Shown here: piece by piece, positions 7,780-15,706 of the stretch | Position numbering within the stretch: position 1 is the first letter of the stretch | Layout: every line of letters starts with the position of its first letter | Assembly (NCBI RefSeq): GCF_012273015.1 | Contig: NZ_CP050954.1 | Coordinates: forward strand, 2,954,001 to 3,018,000 | From: Hymenobacter sp. BT18 | GTDB taxonomy: Bacteria > Bacteroidota > Bacteroidia > Cytophagales > Hymenobacteraceae | Length of the DNA stretch: 64,000 nt | Reading direction: 5' to 3' | Notes under the pieces: generated by a model | What the model was told of the DNA's origin: nothing | Databases searched by the model: none | What the model saw: the letters and a program-made list of their open reading frames with translations, nothing else | Translations under genes and position numbers: made by a program

Positions 7780-8742
7780 ATGCTGCCTCCGCCTAGTTCT
7801 TCATTGCTCGTGCAGCCCTTGCCCGAACCGGCGGCACTGGCGCGGGGTATCCGCCTCCTGCTCGTGCGCGACGACCTGCTTCATCCGCAGTTGCCCGGCA
7901 ACAAGTGGCGCAAGCTCAAATATAACCTGCAGGCAGCCCGGCAGCAGCAGCAGTCTACTCTGCTCACGTTCGGAGGAGCTTACTCCAACCACTTGGCGGC
8001 CGTGGCCGCCGCCGGAAAACTGGCCGGGTTTCAGACTATCGGCATTGTGCGGGGGGAAGAGCTGGCCCGGCAGCCGCTAAACCCTACACTTGCGCAGGCC
8101 CGGGCCGATGGGATGCAGCTGCGCTTTGTGGACCGTACCACCTACCAGCGCCGCCACGAGGCTGCCTGGATAGCTGACCTTCAGCGGGAAACCGGCCCGG
8201 CGTACGTGCTGCCGGAAGGTGGCACCAATGCCCTGGCCTTACCTGGTTGCGCCGAGTTAGTTGCCGAATTGCGGGCGCATACTCCCTTCGATTACCTGGC
8301 CGTGGCTTGTGGTACCGGGGGCACGCTGGCGGGTATTGTTTCAGGCTTGCTGCCGCAGGAAAAAGCCGTGGGCGTAGCGGCTTTGCGGGGCGGTGAGTTT
8401 CTGCAGGCGGAGGTGCGAACCTTGCTACAGCCTGTTGGACAGGAAGGTGCAGCAGGCAACTGGACAATTCGTACCGAGTTTCACCATGGAGGCTACGCGC
8501 GCTTTTCGCCGGATCTGCTGGCGTTCATCCAGGCATTCCAGCAGCGCCATGGGGTGCTGCTCGACCCTATTTACACCGGCAAGCTCTTGTGGGGCGTATT
8601 GCAGTTGGTGGAGCAGGGATATTTTCCGGAAGGCAGCACCGTGGTGGCCGTGCACACGGGCGGGCTACAGGCCTGGGCTGGGTTCCGGCAACGGTTCGGA
8701 CCGCGCAGTGCGTGGTGGCCCTTCCCCGAAGCGGGCGAGTAA
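7780..8742 (+). CDS. D-cysteine desulfhydrase / ACC deaminase family PLP enzyme
   Basis: A fold-type II PLP enzyme of the 1-aminocyclopropane-1-carboxylate deaminase/D-cysteine desulfhydrase family. GNKWRKLKYN at residues 40-49 carries the expected Schiff-base lysine (Lys42). GGAYSNH at 65-71 is the substrate-carboxylate loop, and ACGTGGTLAG near 175-184 is the glycine-rich phosphate-binding loop. The length of 320 residues is typical. Activity on D-cysteine is more likely than true ACC deamination in a bacterium of this type, but residues alone do not settle it. Its last 78 bp overlap the convergent membrane-protein gene. Confidence 0.85.
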   Translation: MLPPPSSSLLVQPLPEPAALARGIRLLLVRDDLLHPQLPGNKWRKLKYNLQAARQQQQSTLLTFGGAYSNHLAAVAAAGKLAGFQTIGIVRGEELARQPLNPTLAQARADGMQLRFVDRTTYQRRHEAAWIADLQRETGPAYVLPEGGTNALALPGCAELVAELRAHTPFDYLAVACGTGGTLAGIVSGLLPQEKAVGVAALRGGEFLQAEVRTLLQPVGQEGAAGNWTIRTEFHHGGYARFSPDLLAFIQAFQQRHGVLLDPIYTGKLLWGVLQLVEQGYFPEGSTVVAVHTGGLQAWAGFRQRFGPRSAWWPFPEAGE

Positions 8743-9897
8743 GGTGGCGGCCCCCAGGGCGGCCAGCGCGAAAATGCAGGGCAGCACCGGAATCAGGAAC
8801 CGCACGTCCCAGTCCTCCACCGTTAGCATCACAATGAAGCCCTGCAAGGCCACCACGGCTACTAGAAAGGCCCGCACCCCTACAGGAAATACGCCCGCGC
8901 GGCTGCCCACCCAGGCTAGCCAGTAACATGGGTAGATAACCAGCACTACGGCCAGCACGTGGCCAAAAGAATAGTAACTCTTGACGTAGCTGAAGAACAA
9001 GCCGCCCTTCAGCAAGGCCAGCTTGGTTACGTACACGGGGTTGTGCAGCACGAAGTAGCCGAGGCGAAACACGGGGCTCAGGCCTGGGGGCGGCAACTGC
9101 AGCGGCTCCCGGGGCTCCAGCGTCCAGGCTGTGTAGGCGTAAATGATTTCTCCGCGCAGGTAGGTTTCCACGAGGGTAAAGGTGAGCAGCAGCTTATTCA
9201 GGACCACCCAGACCACGGGTGCCACCGCCAAAACTACGAGGGCCAGCCAGGGACGGCAGGCCGGGCGCAGCAACCAGCGCCGCCACTGCCAACCTGCCCC
9301 TAGCACTAGGGCCAGTGGCACCAGAAAGCCATTGGGACGCAGCAAGGCTGTGCCCAGTGCCAGCAGCACCAGCCGGACGATGCCCCATCCATTGTGCGCT
9401 TTGGTAAAGGACCAGAAACAGAGGGTAATACCGCTGGTAAACAGCGACTCGGTGAGTACGTAGGCATTCAGGTTTTGCGTGTCAAACCACCCCAGCAGCA
9501 AGGCGGTGGCGCCCCCGGCTACCAGGGCCCGGCCCGTGAGGTGCAGCAACGCCTGATGAAAGGCCCAGGCCGCCGCGCCGGCAACCAGCATCTGGCCCAG
9601 TACAATGCCCCACTCGCCCCAGCCCAAGGCCAGCCACAAACTGCAGTAAAATGGGTAGCCTACGTAGCGCAGGTTGTGGTCGTGCTCGAAAAACCACTGC
9701 TCCGCAATCTGGGTGGCGTAAATGATGTAGCGGTTGCTGTCGTTGACGTGGCGGGGGCCGCCGTGCTTCCAGAGCAGGGCCACTTGCATCAGCAGCCACA
9801 AAACGCCCAGCAGCCAGCCGTAATGGCGCTTCAGCCAGGCAGTCTGCCGGGCCGAAAGCGGCGTTTGGCTTAGCAAAAGGGCAGGCAGTTGAAGCAT
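8665..9897 (-). CDS. GT-C-type glycosyltransferase-like membrane protein
   Basis: A polytopic inner-membrane protein with about ten hydrophobic helices. After the first helix comes HVNDSNRYIIYA with an acidic residue in the first outer loop, and later NAYVLTESLF. These are features of the ArnT/PMT-like GT-C group, which uses polyprenyl-phosphate sugars. The start at 9897 (MLQLPALLL) is preferred; an upstream in-frame start at 9933 would add 12 residues. The C-terminal 26 codons (8665-8742) overlap the convergent PLP-enzyme gene. The sugar donor and acceptor cannot be deduced. Confidence 0.8.
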   Translation of the reverse strand: MLQLPALLLSQTPLSARQTAWLKRHYGWLLGVLWLLMQVALLWKHGGPRHVNDSNRYIIYATQIAEQWFFEHDHNLRYVGYPFYCSLWLALGWGEWGIVLGQMLVAGAAAWAFHQALLHLTGRALVAGGATALLLGWFDTQNLNAYVLTESLFTSGITLCFWSFTKAHNGWGIVRLVLLALGTALLRPNGFLVPLALVLGAGWQWRRWLLRPACRPWLALVVLAVAPVVWVVLNKLLLTFTLVETYLRGEIIYAYTAWTLEPREPLQLPPPGLSPVFRLGYFVLHNPVYVTKLALLKGGLFFSYVKSYYSFGHVLAVVLVIYPCYWLAWVGSRAGVFPVGVRAFLVAVVALQGFIVMLTVEDWDVRFLIPVLPCIFALAALGAATLLARFGEGPPRTARSEPLPEPSPGL

Positions 9898-9986
9898 AGC
9901 GGCTGGCAAAATACGGAAAGCCCGGCCACTCAATCGGCAAAAACCGCGCGGCTTGCGTAGGTTGTGGCAGATTAACCTGCTTGCTC

Positions 9987-10619
9987 ATGCCTCTTGCCCG
10001 TCTTCTGCGCCGCTTGCTGCCCCTGGCTTTTCTGCTCCTGCTGGGCTGGTTTCTGTGGCGGAAAGTGCAGCCGTCCTTGTCCGATTTTAGCTTGCTGCGC
10101 GCCGAGCCGCGCGTGACCGTCACGCACAACACCGTGCTGCAGAAAGTAGAAAGCCTGGGCCGGCTGGAGCTGGTGCGCTACCACTTCAAGGATGTGGTGG
10201 AGTACAAGAAAAGCACCTACCGCTTTCTGCCCGACGCCAAAGTCGCGCTTATTGTGGCGGGCGATGCCGTGGGCTGCCTCGACCTGCGCAAGGTGCGGGC
10301 CCAGGACGTAGTGTTTGAGGGCGACTCGGTGGTGCGCGTAGCCCTGCCCCCGGCCGAGCTGTGCACCTGGCAAATCGACCACAAAAACAGCAAGGTGTAC
10401 AGCGTGGAGAATGGCTTTCTGCAGGATGCTGAACTGGTGGACGCCGGTTACAAGTACGCCGAGCAGAACGTGCGCCGGGCCGCCCTGCAGTCGGGTATTC
10501 TGGCCCAAACCAATGAGAATGCCGAGCTGATCTTGCGGCCTATGCTCGAAACCATGACGGGCCGCCGCGTGGTGCTCATGCGCCAATTGGCGCTGCCGGC
10601 CCGGCCCCGGTTGCAATAA
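9987..10619 (+). CDS. DUF4230 domain-containing membrane-anchored protein
   Basis: ATG at 9987 (MPLARLLRR). A basic N-terminus and one hydrophobic helix (about residues 8-23) anchor the protein; the rest is predicted outside the cytoplasm. The body, with THNTVLQKVESLGRLELVRY followed by alternating strands, matches the DUF4230 family, whose function is not known. Its TAA stop overlaps the next ATG by one base (TAATG), suggesting translational coupling with the acetyltransferase gene downstream. It is divergent from the GT-C-like gene, with an 89-bp shared promoter region. Confidence 0.82.
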   Translation: MPLARLLRRLLPLAFLLLLGWFLWRKVQPSLSDFSLLRAEPRVTVTHNTVLQKVESLGRLELVRYHFKDVVEYKKSTYRFLPDAKVALIVAGDAVGCLDLRKVRAQDVVFEGDSVVRVALPPAELCTWQIDHKNSKVYSVENGFLQDAELVDAGYKYAEQNVRRAALQSGILAQTNENAELILRPMLETMTGRRVVLMRQLALPARPRLQ

Positions 10620-11236
10620 TGCCCACCCGGTTGTATGCTTACCGCATGACCACCGCCGCCCCCGCATTTCTATCTGGCCTTACGCAGCTGCCCACGCTCA
10701 CTACCCTCCGCCTGCGCCTGCGCTGGCTTACCCCGGCGGACGTGCCGGCGCTGTTCACCATTTTCTCCGACCCGGCCGTGATGCGCTACTGGAGCCGGGA
10801 GCAATTCACTAGCCTTGCTGAAGCCACGGAGCTGCAAACCCAGATAGAAACCCTATTCAGGGAGCGGAGCCTGTTCCAGTGGGGAATCACCCACCTCACC
10901 GACGACGTAGTAATTGGCACCGCTACCCTCTACGGGCTCCATGCCGCGCACCGCCACGCGGGCGTGGGCTACGCCCTGGGCTCGGCGCACTGGGGGCAGG
11001 GCTACGCGTCCGAAGCCCTAGCCACTCTGGTGCGCTTCGCCTTCACGGAGCTTAACCTGCACCGGCTCGAGGCCGACGCAGACCCACGTAACGTAGCTTC
11101 CCGCCGCTGCCTCGAAAAGCAGGGCTTTCGGGAAGAAGGTCTCCAGCGTGAGCGGTACTTCCTCTACAATGAATGGCAGGACGCCCAGCTGTTTGGCCTG
11201 CTTCGTTCCGACTATGACGCCCAGCAGCTCAGGTAG
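10619..11236 (+). CDS. GNAT family N-acetyltransferase (RimJ/RimL type)
   Basis: An Acetyltransf_3-type GNAT protein related to ribosomal-protein N-terminal acetyltransferases. The acetyl-CoA binding loop is the segment HWGQGYASEAL near residues 121-131. The C-terminal part DPRNVASRRCLEKQGF is the conserved GNAT motif B helix-turn. The ATG at 10619 overlaps the previous stop; a second ATG at 10646 (MTTAAPAF) is an equally plausible start. The substrate is unknown; many members acetylate proteins, spermidine or antibiotics. A perfect 20-bp inverted repeat lies just after the stop. Confidence 0.88.
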   Translation: MPTRLYAYRMTTAAPAFLSGLTQLPTLTTLRLRLRWLTPADVPALFTIFSDPAVMRYWSREQFTSLAEATELQTQIETLFRERSLFQWGITHLTDDVVIGTATLYGLHAAHRHAGVGYALGSAHWGQGYASEALATLVRFAFTELNLHRLEADADPRNVASRRCLEKQGFREEGLQRERYFLYNEWQDAQLFGLLRSDYDAQQLR

Positions 11237-11252
11237 CCCTTTGCCAAGTTGC

Positions 11253-11297
11253 ACGATGTCTAGGTTAGTCCGTGCAGCGGACTAACCTAGACATCGT
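11253..11297 (+). terminator. Perfect 20-bp inverted repeat, terminator-like
   Basis: The two 20-bp arms are exact inverted copies (first arm starts acgatgtctagg) with a 5-nt loop, beginning 17 bp after the GNAT stop. It is very stable as RNA but has no U-tract. It lies between convergent genes and may stop transcription from both sides. Confidence 0.65.
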
Positions 11298-11308
11298 CAT
11301 GACCTAGC

Positions 11309-11351
11309 CTATACGCGGTGCCTGCATAAGCTATGTGGATACCGCGTATAG
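11309..11351 (-). terminator. Second inverted repeat, downstream of recX
   Basis: The arms ctatacgcggt/accgcgtatag (11 bp, perfect) are separated by 21 nt that contain a small cata/tatg inner pairing. It sits 18 bp beyond the recX stop on the minus strand and is probably that gene's 3' hairpin. Confidence 0.5.
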
Positions 11352-11369
11352 GGCATGCGTAGCAAGCCA

Positions 11370-11882
11370 TTAGTCTTCGTAGGCCTCGTCCGCGTCTTCG
11401 GGGGCTTTGCCCAGGTCTTCCAGGGCCATGCGGATTAGGTCCTGCTCGTAGCCCTTGAGCGTGAGAAACTGGGTGAGCTTCTGGCGGCGCTTGGCCGGAT
11501 GACGCTCTTTTTCCTGGGCGTCCTTTTTTTCCAGCAGGGTGGTCAGGTTCTGGTAGTACTCGTCGCCGTCGATTTCCTTCATGCCGGCTTTGATGCAGTA
11601 GTCGGAGAGGCCCTTTTGCTTGAGCTCCTGCTGGATGCGGCGGCGTCCCCACTTTTTCTGGCGGTACTTGCCCCGCACGAAGCTCTTGGCATACCGCTCT
11701 TCGTCGAGCAGCTTTTCGCGGCTGAGCCGGATGATAATTTCGCCCGCTTCATCCTCATCCAAACCGTAGCTGCGCAGCTTCTCAGCTACTTCCCGCTGAT
11801 TTCTTTCCTGGTAAGTGCAGAAAGCCGCTATTTTTTGGAGGGCTTCGCCGGGCGTGTACGTTTTGTTCGGGCGTTGATTCAT
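11370..11882 (-). CDS. recX: Regulatory protein RecX
   Basis: A RecX-family modulator, which binds RecA filaments and restrains recombinase and SOS activity. It is 170 residues, all helical, with three-helix repeats. The hallmarks are RNQREVAEKLRSYGL in the first repeat, LLDEERYAKSFVRGKYRQKKWGRRRI (about residues 58-83) in the second, and LKGYEQDLIRMAL near the C-terminus. The acidic tail (EDADEAYED) is common in the phylum. The ATG at 11882 is the obvious start. recA is not in the window, so the gene is unlinked from it here. Confidence 0.92.
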   Translation of the reverse strand: MNQRPNKTYTPGEALQKIAAFCTYQERNQREVAEKLRSYGLDEDEAGEIIIRLSREKLLDEERYAKSFVRGKYRQKKWGRRRIQQELKQKGLSDYCIKAGMKEIDGDEYYQNLTTLLEKKDAQEKERHPAKRRQKLTQFLTLKGYEQDLIRMALEDLGKAPEDADEAYED

Positions 11883-12032
11883 AAGGAAGGAAAAGCGCCA
11901 CCGGCGCCGGGTTGACTAAGGTAACGCAGCCCGGTGGTAAGTCGTTCGGCCCCCTTTGTCCAGCTTGACGCAACTTGCTGGCTGGAGTTTGTCTCTATCT
12001 TCACCGAAACTACGACTGAACCGGACTTTGTT

Positions 12033-14651
12033 ATGTGGCGTGCTGGATTACTGCAATTGTTGTTGTTATGGGTATCGTACCAGGCCTGCGCCGGCGTGGT
12101 GCGCGGGCGCGTAACCGGGCCCGATAAAGCCCCGCTGGCCTTTGCCAACGTGGCCGTGCGTAACACCACGCAGAGTACGGCCACCAATGAGCAGGGACAG
12201 TACCAGCTGCGCCTGGAGCCGGGCTCCTACGAGCTGGTATACCAGTATGTGGGCTTCCGGCCGCATTTTGCTACCGTGCGCGTTGCCGGTGGCGACACCG
12301 CCACCACCCTAGACGTAGTGCTGCAGCCCGAAAGCTACCAGCTGAAGGAAGTACTGGTGCGTGCTAAAGACCGGGACCCGGCCTATGCCTTGGTGCAGCA
12401 CGCCATTGAGTGGCGGCGCTACCACCGGGCCGAAGTGGCGGCTTTTACAGCCCGAACCTACATCAAAGGGCTGGTGCGGCTGATTGATGTGCCGGCCAAG
12501 ATTCTGGGCTTGTTTAAAACTGACCCCAGCCTCAAGCCGGGGGTTATCTACCTGTCCGAGTCAGTGTCGGAGCTGAGCTTCCGACAGCCTAACGTTATTC
12601 GGGAGCGGATGATAGCCTCGCGCATCAGCGGCAACAGCCGGGGCTTCAGCTTTAACCGGGCCTCGGGCCGCAACTTCAACTTCTACGACAACCTGCTGCA
12701 GTCGGGCTTCTCGGAGCGGGGTTTTGTGTCGCCTATTGCGCAGAATGCTTTCCTGTTCTACCGCTACGAACTGGTGGGCACTACCGAGCAGAATGGCCAG
12801 CAGATTCACAAGATTAAAGTCACGCCCCGCCACCGGAACGACCCCGCTTTCTCGGGCCATATCTACCTCGTAGACGGGGCTTGGCGCCTGCACAGCCTCG
12901 ACCTGACCCTGGGCGAAAACTCGGGCATCGAATACGTGGAGTCTATTCGCATCGAGCAGCAGTACATGCCCGCGCCCGGCCGCCCCGATGTGTGGGTGCT
13001 ACAGTCGCAGAAAGTGGGCATGACGGGCAGCGGAATGGGCTTTAAGGGCAGCGGCTCCTTCAACGCCGTATTCAGCAACTACCGCGTGCAGGCCACGTAC
13101 CCGGCCCGGCCCGCCGAGAAGGAAGTAGCTGCCACCACTAAGCCCGAAGCCCCGGTAACCCGCGAAACCGTGGCGGAGGTGAAAAAGCAGCGGCCCAGCC
13201 TGCCCAACCTTCGGCGCCGGGTGCGGGAGCAGGTGAAAGCCGCCGAAGCCCAGCCCGAGGCCGTGGCCGGGGTAGAGCCCCTGGGCCGGGGCGAAGTCCT
13301 GCGCATTGAGAAAGGCGCCAACGAGCGGGACTCCACGTTCTGGAACGATATCCGTCCGGTACCCCTCACCGCCGAGGAGCGCAAGGACTACCACGTGAAG
13401 GATAGCGCCGAGGTCATCAAACGCTCCAAGCCCTACCAGGACTCGCTGGACCGCAAGCGCAACGAGCTGGGCCCGGTGCAGGTGCTGCTCACGGGCTACA
13501 ACTATTCCAACTCTTTCCGGCGGCGCTACCTGCGCGTGGAGCCTGTCTTCACTCAGCTGCAGTACAACACCGTGGAGGGCGTGGTGCTGAACCTGGAAGG
13601 TACCTACACCCAACGCTACGAAAACCGCCGCAGCTATTCGCTCACGCCGGCTTTGCGCTACGGGTTTGGGGCGCAGCTATTCAGCCCCAGCCTGGCCGGG
13701 GGCTACACATTCCGGCCGTTGTCGTTCACGCGGGTAGGCTTTATGCTGGGGCGCACCATTGAGAACTTCGACCAATCCACCCAGCTAACGCCCTTCACCA
13801 ATACCAACTACACCCTGCTGCGCAACCGCAACTACGCCAAGCTCTACCAGCGCGATGGGGGCGAGCTGAACTTCCGGCACGAGTTGGTAAACGGCCTGAT
13901 GCTGCGCACGGCCCTGGGCTACGCCGACCGCCGCGAGCTGCAAAACCACAGCCGAAAAGTGCTGGTGGACGTGCCGGGCCGCGCTTTCACGCCCAACGTG
14001 CCCATAAGCGACGAACTGCCCGACCCCACCTTCGGCCGCAACCAGTCGCTCACCGTCTTTGCCGAGCTAACGTGGCAGCCCGGGCAGCAGTACATCATCC
14101 GGCCCGATGGGAAATTCAACCTGGGCTCGAAAAGCCCCACGCTGCGCGCTGCCTGGCGCCAGGGCATTAGTGGTATTCTGGGCTCCGACGTCCGCTATAC
14201 GCGTCTGGAAGCGGGTATAAAGAAAGACCTGGAGCTGGGCCTCTTTGGGCAGACGCACATAGACGCTACCGTGGGCGGATTTGTGGGTACGCCGCGCCTG
14301 TCGTTTATGGACTACCGCCATTTCTCGGGCAACCTCACCGTATTCGCCGCCAACTTCGACCAGTTTCAGCTGCTGGATTACTACCGGTTCAGCACCCGTC
14401 AGCGCTACCTGGAAGCCCACGTAAACCACCACTTCAACGGTTTCTTCCTCAATAAAATCCCGCTGCTGCGCCGCCTCAAATGGCAGGAAGTAGCCTCTTT
14501 CAACTACCTCAGCACGCCTGCCGTGGGCCACTACGTTGAGCTGGGGGCCGGCATCGAGCACATCTTCAAGCTTTTTCGGGTAGATGTGTACACGGGCCTG
14601 CGCTCGGGCCAGCAGCTAAGCACCGGGGTGCGGGTAGGAGCGGGGTTTTAA
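12033..14651 (+). CDS. DUF5686 / carboxypeptidase-regulatory-like outer-membrane protein
   Basis: The ATG at 12033 is chosen because it starts a proper signal peptide (MWRAGLLQLLLLW...ACA); longer in-frame extensions do not. A CarboxypepD_reg-like beta-sandwich follows (about residues 22-105, with GRVTGPDKAPLAFANVAV). A long DUF5686 region then covers the rest of the 872-residue chain, with a Pro/Ala/Glu-rich low-complexity stretch near 355-420. The C-terminal third is rich in aromatic beta-strands and is probably a beta-barrel ending in GVRVGAGF. The family is specific to Bacteroidetes outer membranes; the role is unknown. It is monocistronic by position. Confidence 0.85.
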   Translation: MWRAGLLQLLLLWVSYQACAGVVRGRVTGPDKAPLAFANVAVRNTTQSTATNEQGQYQLRLEPGSYELVYQYVGFRPHFATVRVAGGDTATTLDVVLQPESYQLKEVLVRAKDRDPAYALVQHAIEWRRYHRAEVAAFTARTYIKGLVRLIDVPAKILGLFKTDPSLKPGVIYLSESVSELSFRQPNVIRERMIASRISGNSRGFSFNRASGRNFNFYDNLLQSGFSERGFVSPIAQNAFLFYRYELVGTTEQNGQQIHKIKVTPRHRNDPAFSGHIYLVDGAWRLHSLDLTLGENSGIEYVESIRIEQQYMPAPGRPDVWVLQSQKVGMTGSGMGFKGSGSFNAVFSNYRVQATYPARPAEKEVAATTKPEAPVTRETVAEVKKQRPSLPNLRRRVREQVKAAEAQPEAVAGVEPLGRGEVLRIEKGANERDSTFWNDIRPVPLTAEERKDYHVKDSAEVIKRSKPYQDSLDRKRNELGPVQVLLTGYNYSNSFRRRYLRVEPVFTQLQYNTVEGVVLNLEGTYTQRYENRRSYSLTPALRYGFGAQLFSPSLAGGYTFRPLSFTRVGFMLGRTIENFDQSTQLTPFTNTNYTLLRNRNYAKLYQRDGGELNFRHELVNGLMLRTALGYADRRELQNHSRKVLVDVPGRAFTPNVPISDELPDPTFGRNQSLTVFAELTWQPGQQYIIRPDGKFNLGSKSPTLRAAWRQGISGILGSDVRYTRLEAGIKKDLELGLFGQTHIDATVGGFVGTPRLSFMDYRHFSGNLTVFAANFDQFQLLDYYRFSTRQRYLEAHVNHHFNGFFLNKIPLLRRLKWQEVASFNYLSTPAVGHYVELGAGIEHIFKLFRVDVYTGLRSGQQLSTGVRVGAGF

Positions 14652-14705
14652 GTAGTTAACCGTTGTTCTTGTAGCAATGGATAACGAACAACCAGCCACG
14701 AACGA

Positions 14706-15596
14706 CTAACAACCAGCAACTTGCTTCTCTGGCAGGTTATATAGCACTACCGAAGCCAGAATAGCCACGTAGGCTACGGCCTGGGTGAGGGTGGCTGCTT
14801 CGTGGAAGTAAAGGAACGCCAGCACGAAGCTTACCAGCGGGTTCAGGTACATCAGAATGCCTACGGTGCCGGAGGGCAGGGCATTTAGGGCGTACAGATT
14901 GAGAAACAGCGGAATAATGGTAAAGCAAATGCTCAGCACGCCGGCCATTTGCAGCAGATGCCTATCGTGGAAGCCCGCGTTCAGGTCGGCATGCAGGGAG
15001 TGGGCTATGGGCAGCAGCACCACGGCCGCCAGCAGCAGCTGAATCTGGAGCAGCAGCAGTTTATCGTAGTCCCGGAGCAGGCGCTGAGAAATAAGGTAAA
15101 AGGCGTAGGTAAGGGCCACCACCACGCTCAGCCCCAGCGCGTGCAAATCCCCGATGCCCAGTAGGGCGCAGCTGCCCGCGCTGAGCCCAATAGCCAGCCA
15201 CTGCCGCAGGTGAAGCCGCTCCTGCAGCACCACAAAGCCCAGCAGGGCCGTGATAATGGGGCAAATCAGGTACGCAAACGAGCCAGCCTGCACGCTCACT
15301 TGGTTGATGGTGTAGATAAAGAGCAGCCAGTTGCCCACGAGCAACAGCCCGCCGCCCACGGTAAGCAGCAGCACCCGGCGCTGCTCGGCCTGGGTGGCTT
15401 GGCGGTATTGCTGCACCAGGGTGCGCATAGCCGTGCGCCGCAGCAGTAGGTTGATAATCAGCAATAAGCCCAGGGAGACTAGCACCCGGAAAAGCAAAAT
15501 TTGCCCGCTGGAGTAGCCCGCCAATGCTTTAAGCGGAATAGGGAAAAAGCCCCAGATCAGGAAGGCGAGCAGGGCGGCAGAATGGTAACGAGTCAC
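14706..15596 (-). CDS. rarD: RarD-like EamA family transporter
   Basis: A drug/metabolite-transporter (EamA) protein with about ten membrane helices. The first helix reads LLAFLIWGFFPIPLKALAG and is followed by QILLFRVLVSL, the RarD signature order. The GTG at 15596 (reading VTRYHSAALL) is taken as the start. It gives about 296 residues, the usual RarD length, and leaves room for the divergent murF-alr promoter. A longer frame to 15929 would add a Pro/Arg-rich, non-conserved extension overlapping that gene. The substrate is unknown. Family confident, symbol tentative. Confidence 0.78.
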   Translation of the reverse strand: MTRYHSAALLAFLIWGFFPIPLKALAGYSSGQILLFRVLVSLGLLLIINLLLRRTAMRTLVQQYRQATQAEQRRVLLLTVGGGLLLVGNWLLFIYTINQVSVQAGSFAYLICPIITALLGFVVLQERLHLRQWLAIGLSAGSCALLGIGDLHALGLSVVVALTYAFYLISQRLLRDYDKLLLLQIQLLLAAVVLLPIAHSLHADLNAGFHDRHLLQMAGVLSICFTIIPLFLNLYALNALPSGTVGILMYLNPLVSFVLAFLYFHEAATLTQAVAYVAILASVVLYNLPEKQVAGC

Positions 15597-15694
15597 TGAG
15601 GCAAGAGGCGGGTGAGAGAACAGGGCAGAACCCAAAGGTACTTGAATGGTTTGATGACTGCCGCCCACCTGCAATGGATGAGGAGGGTCGGTTG

Positions 15695-15702
15695 TACCTT
15701 TG
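15695..15702 (+). promoter_or_regulatory. Candidate -7 element upstream of murF-alr
   Basis: The octamer taccttttg-class sequence tacctttg matches the Bacteroidetes TAnnTTTG -7 element, only 4 bp before the chosen ATG at 15707. No TTG is found at the ideal -33 distance. If it is used, the mRNA would be nearly leaderless, or translation would begin at a downstream codon. Confidence 0.4.
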
Positions 15703-15706
15703 CCGT

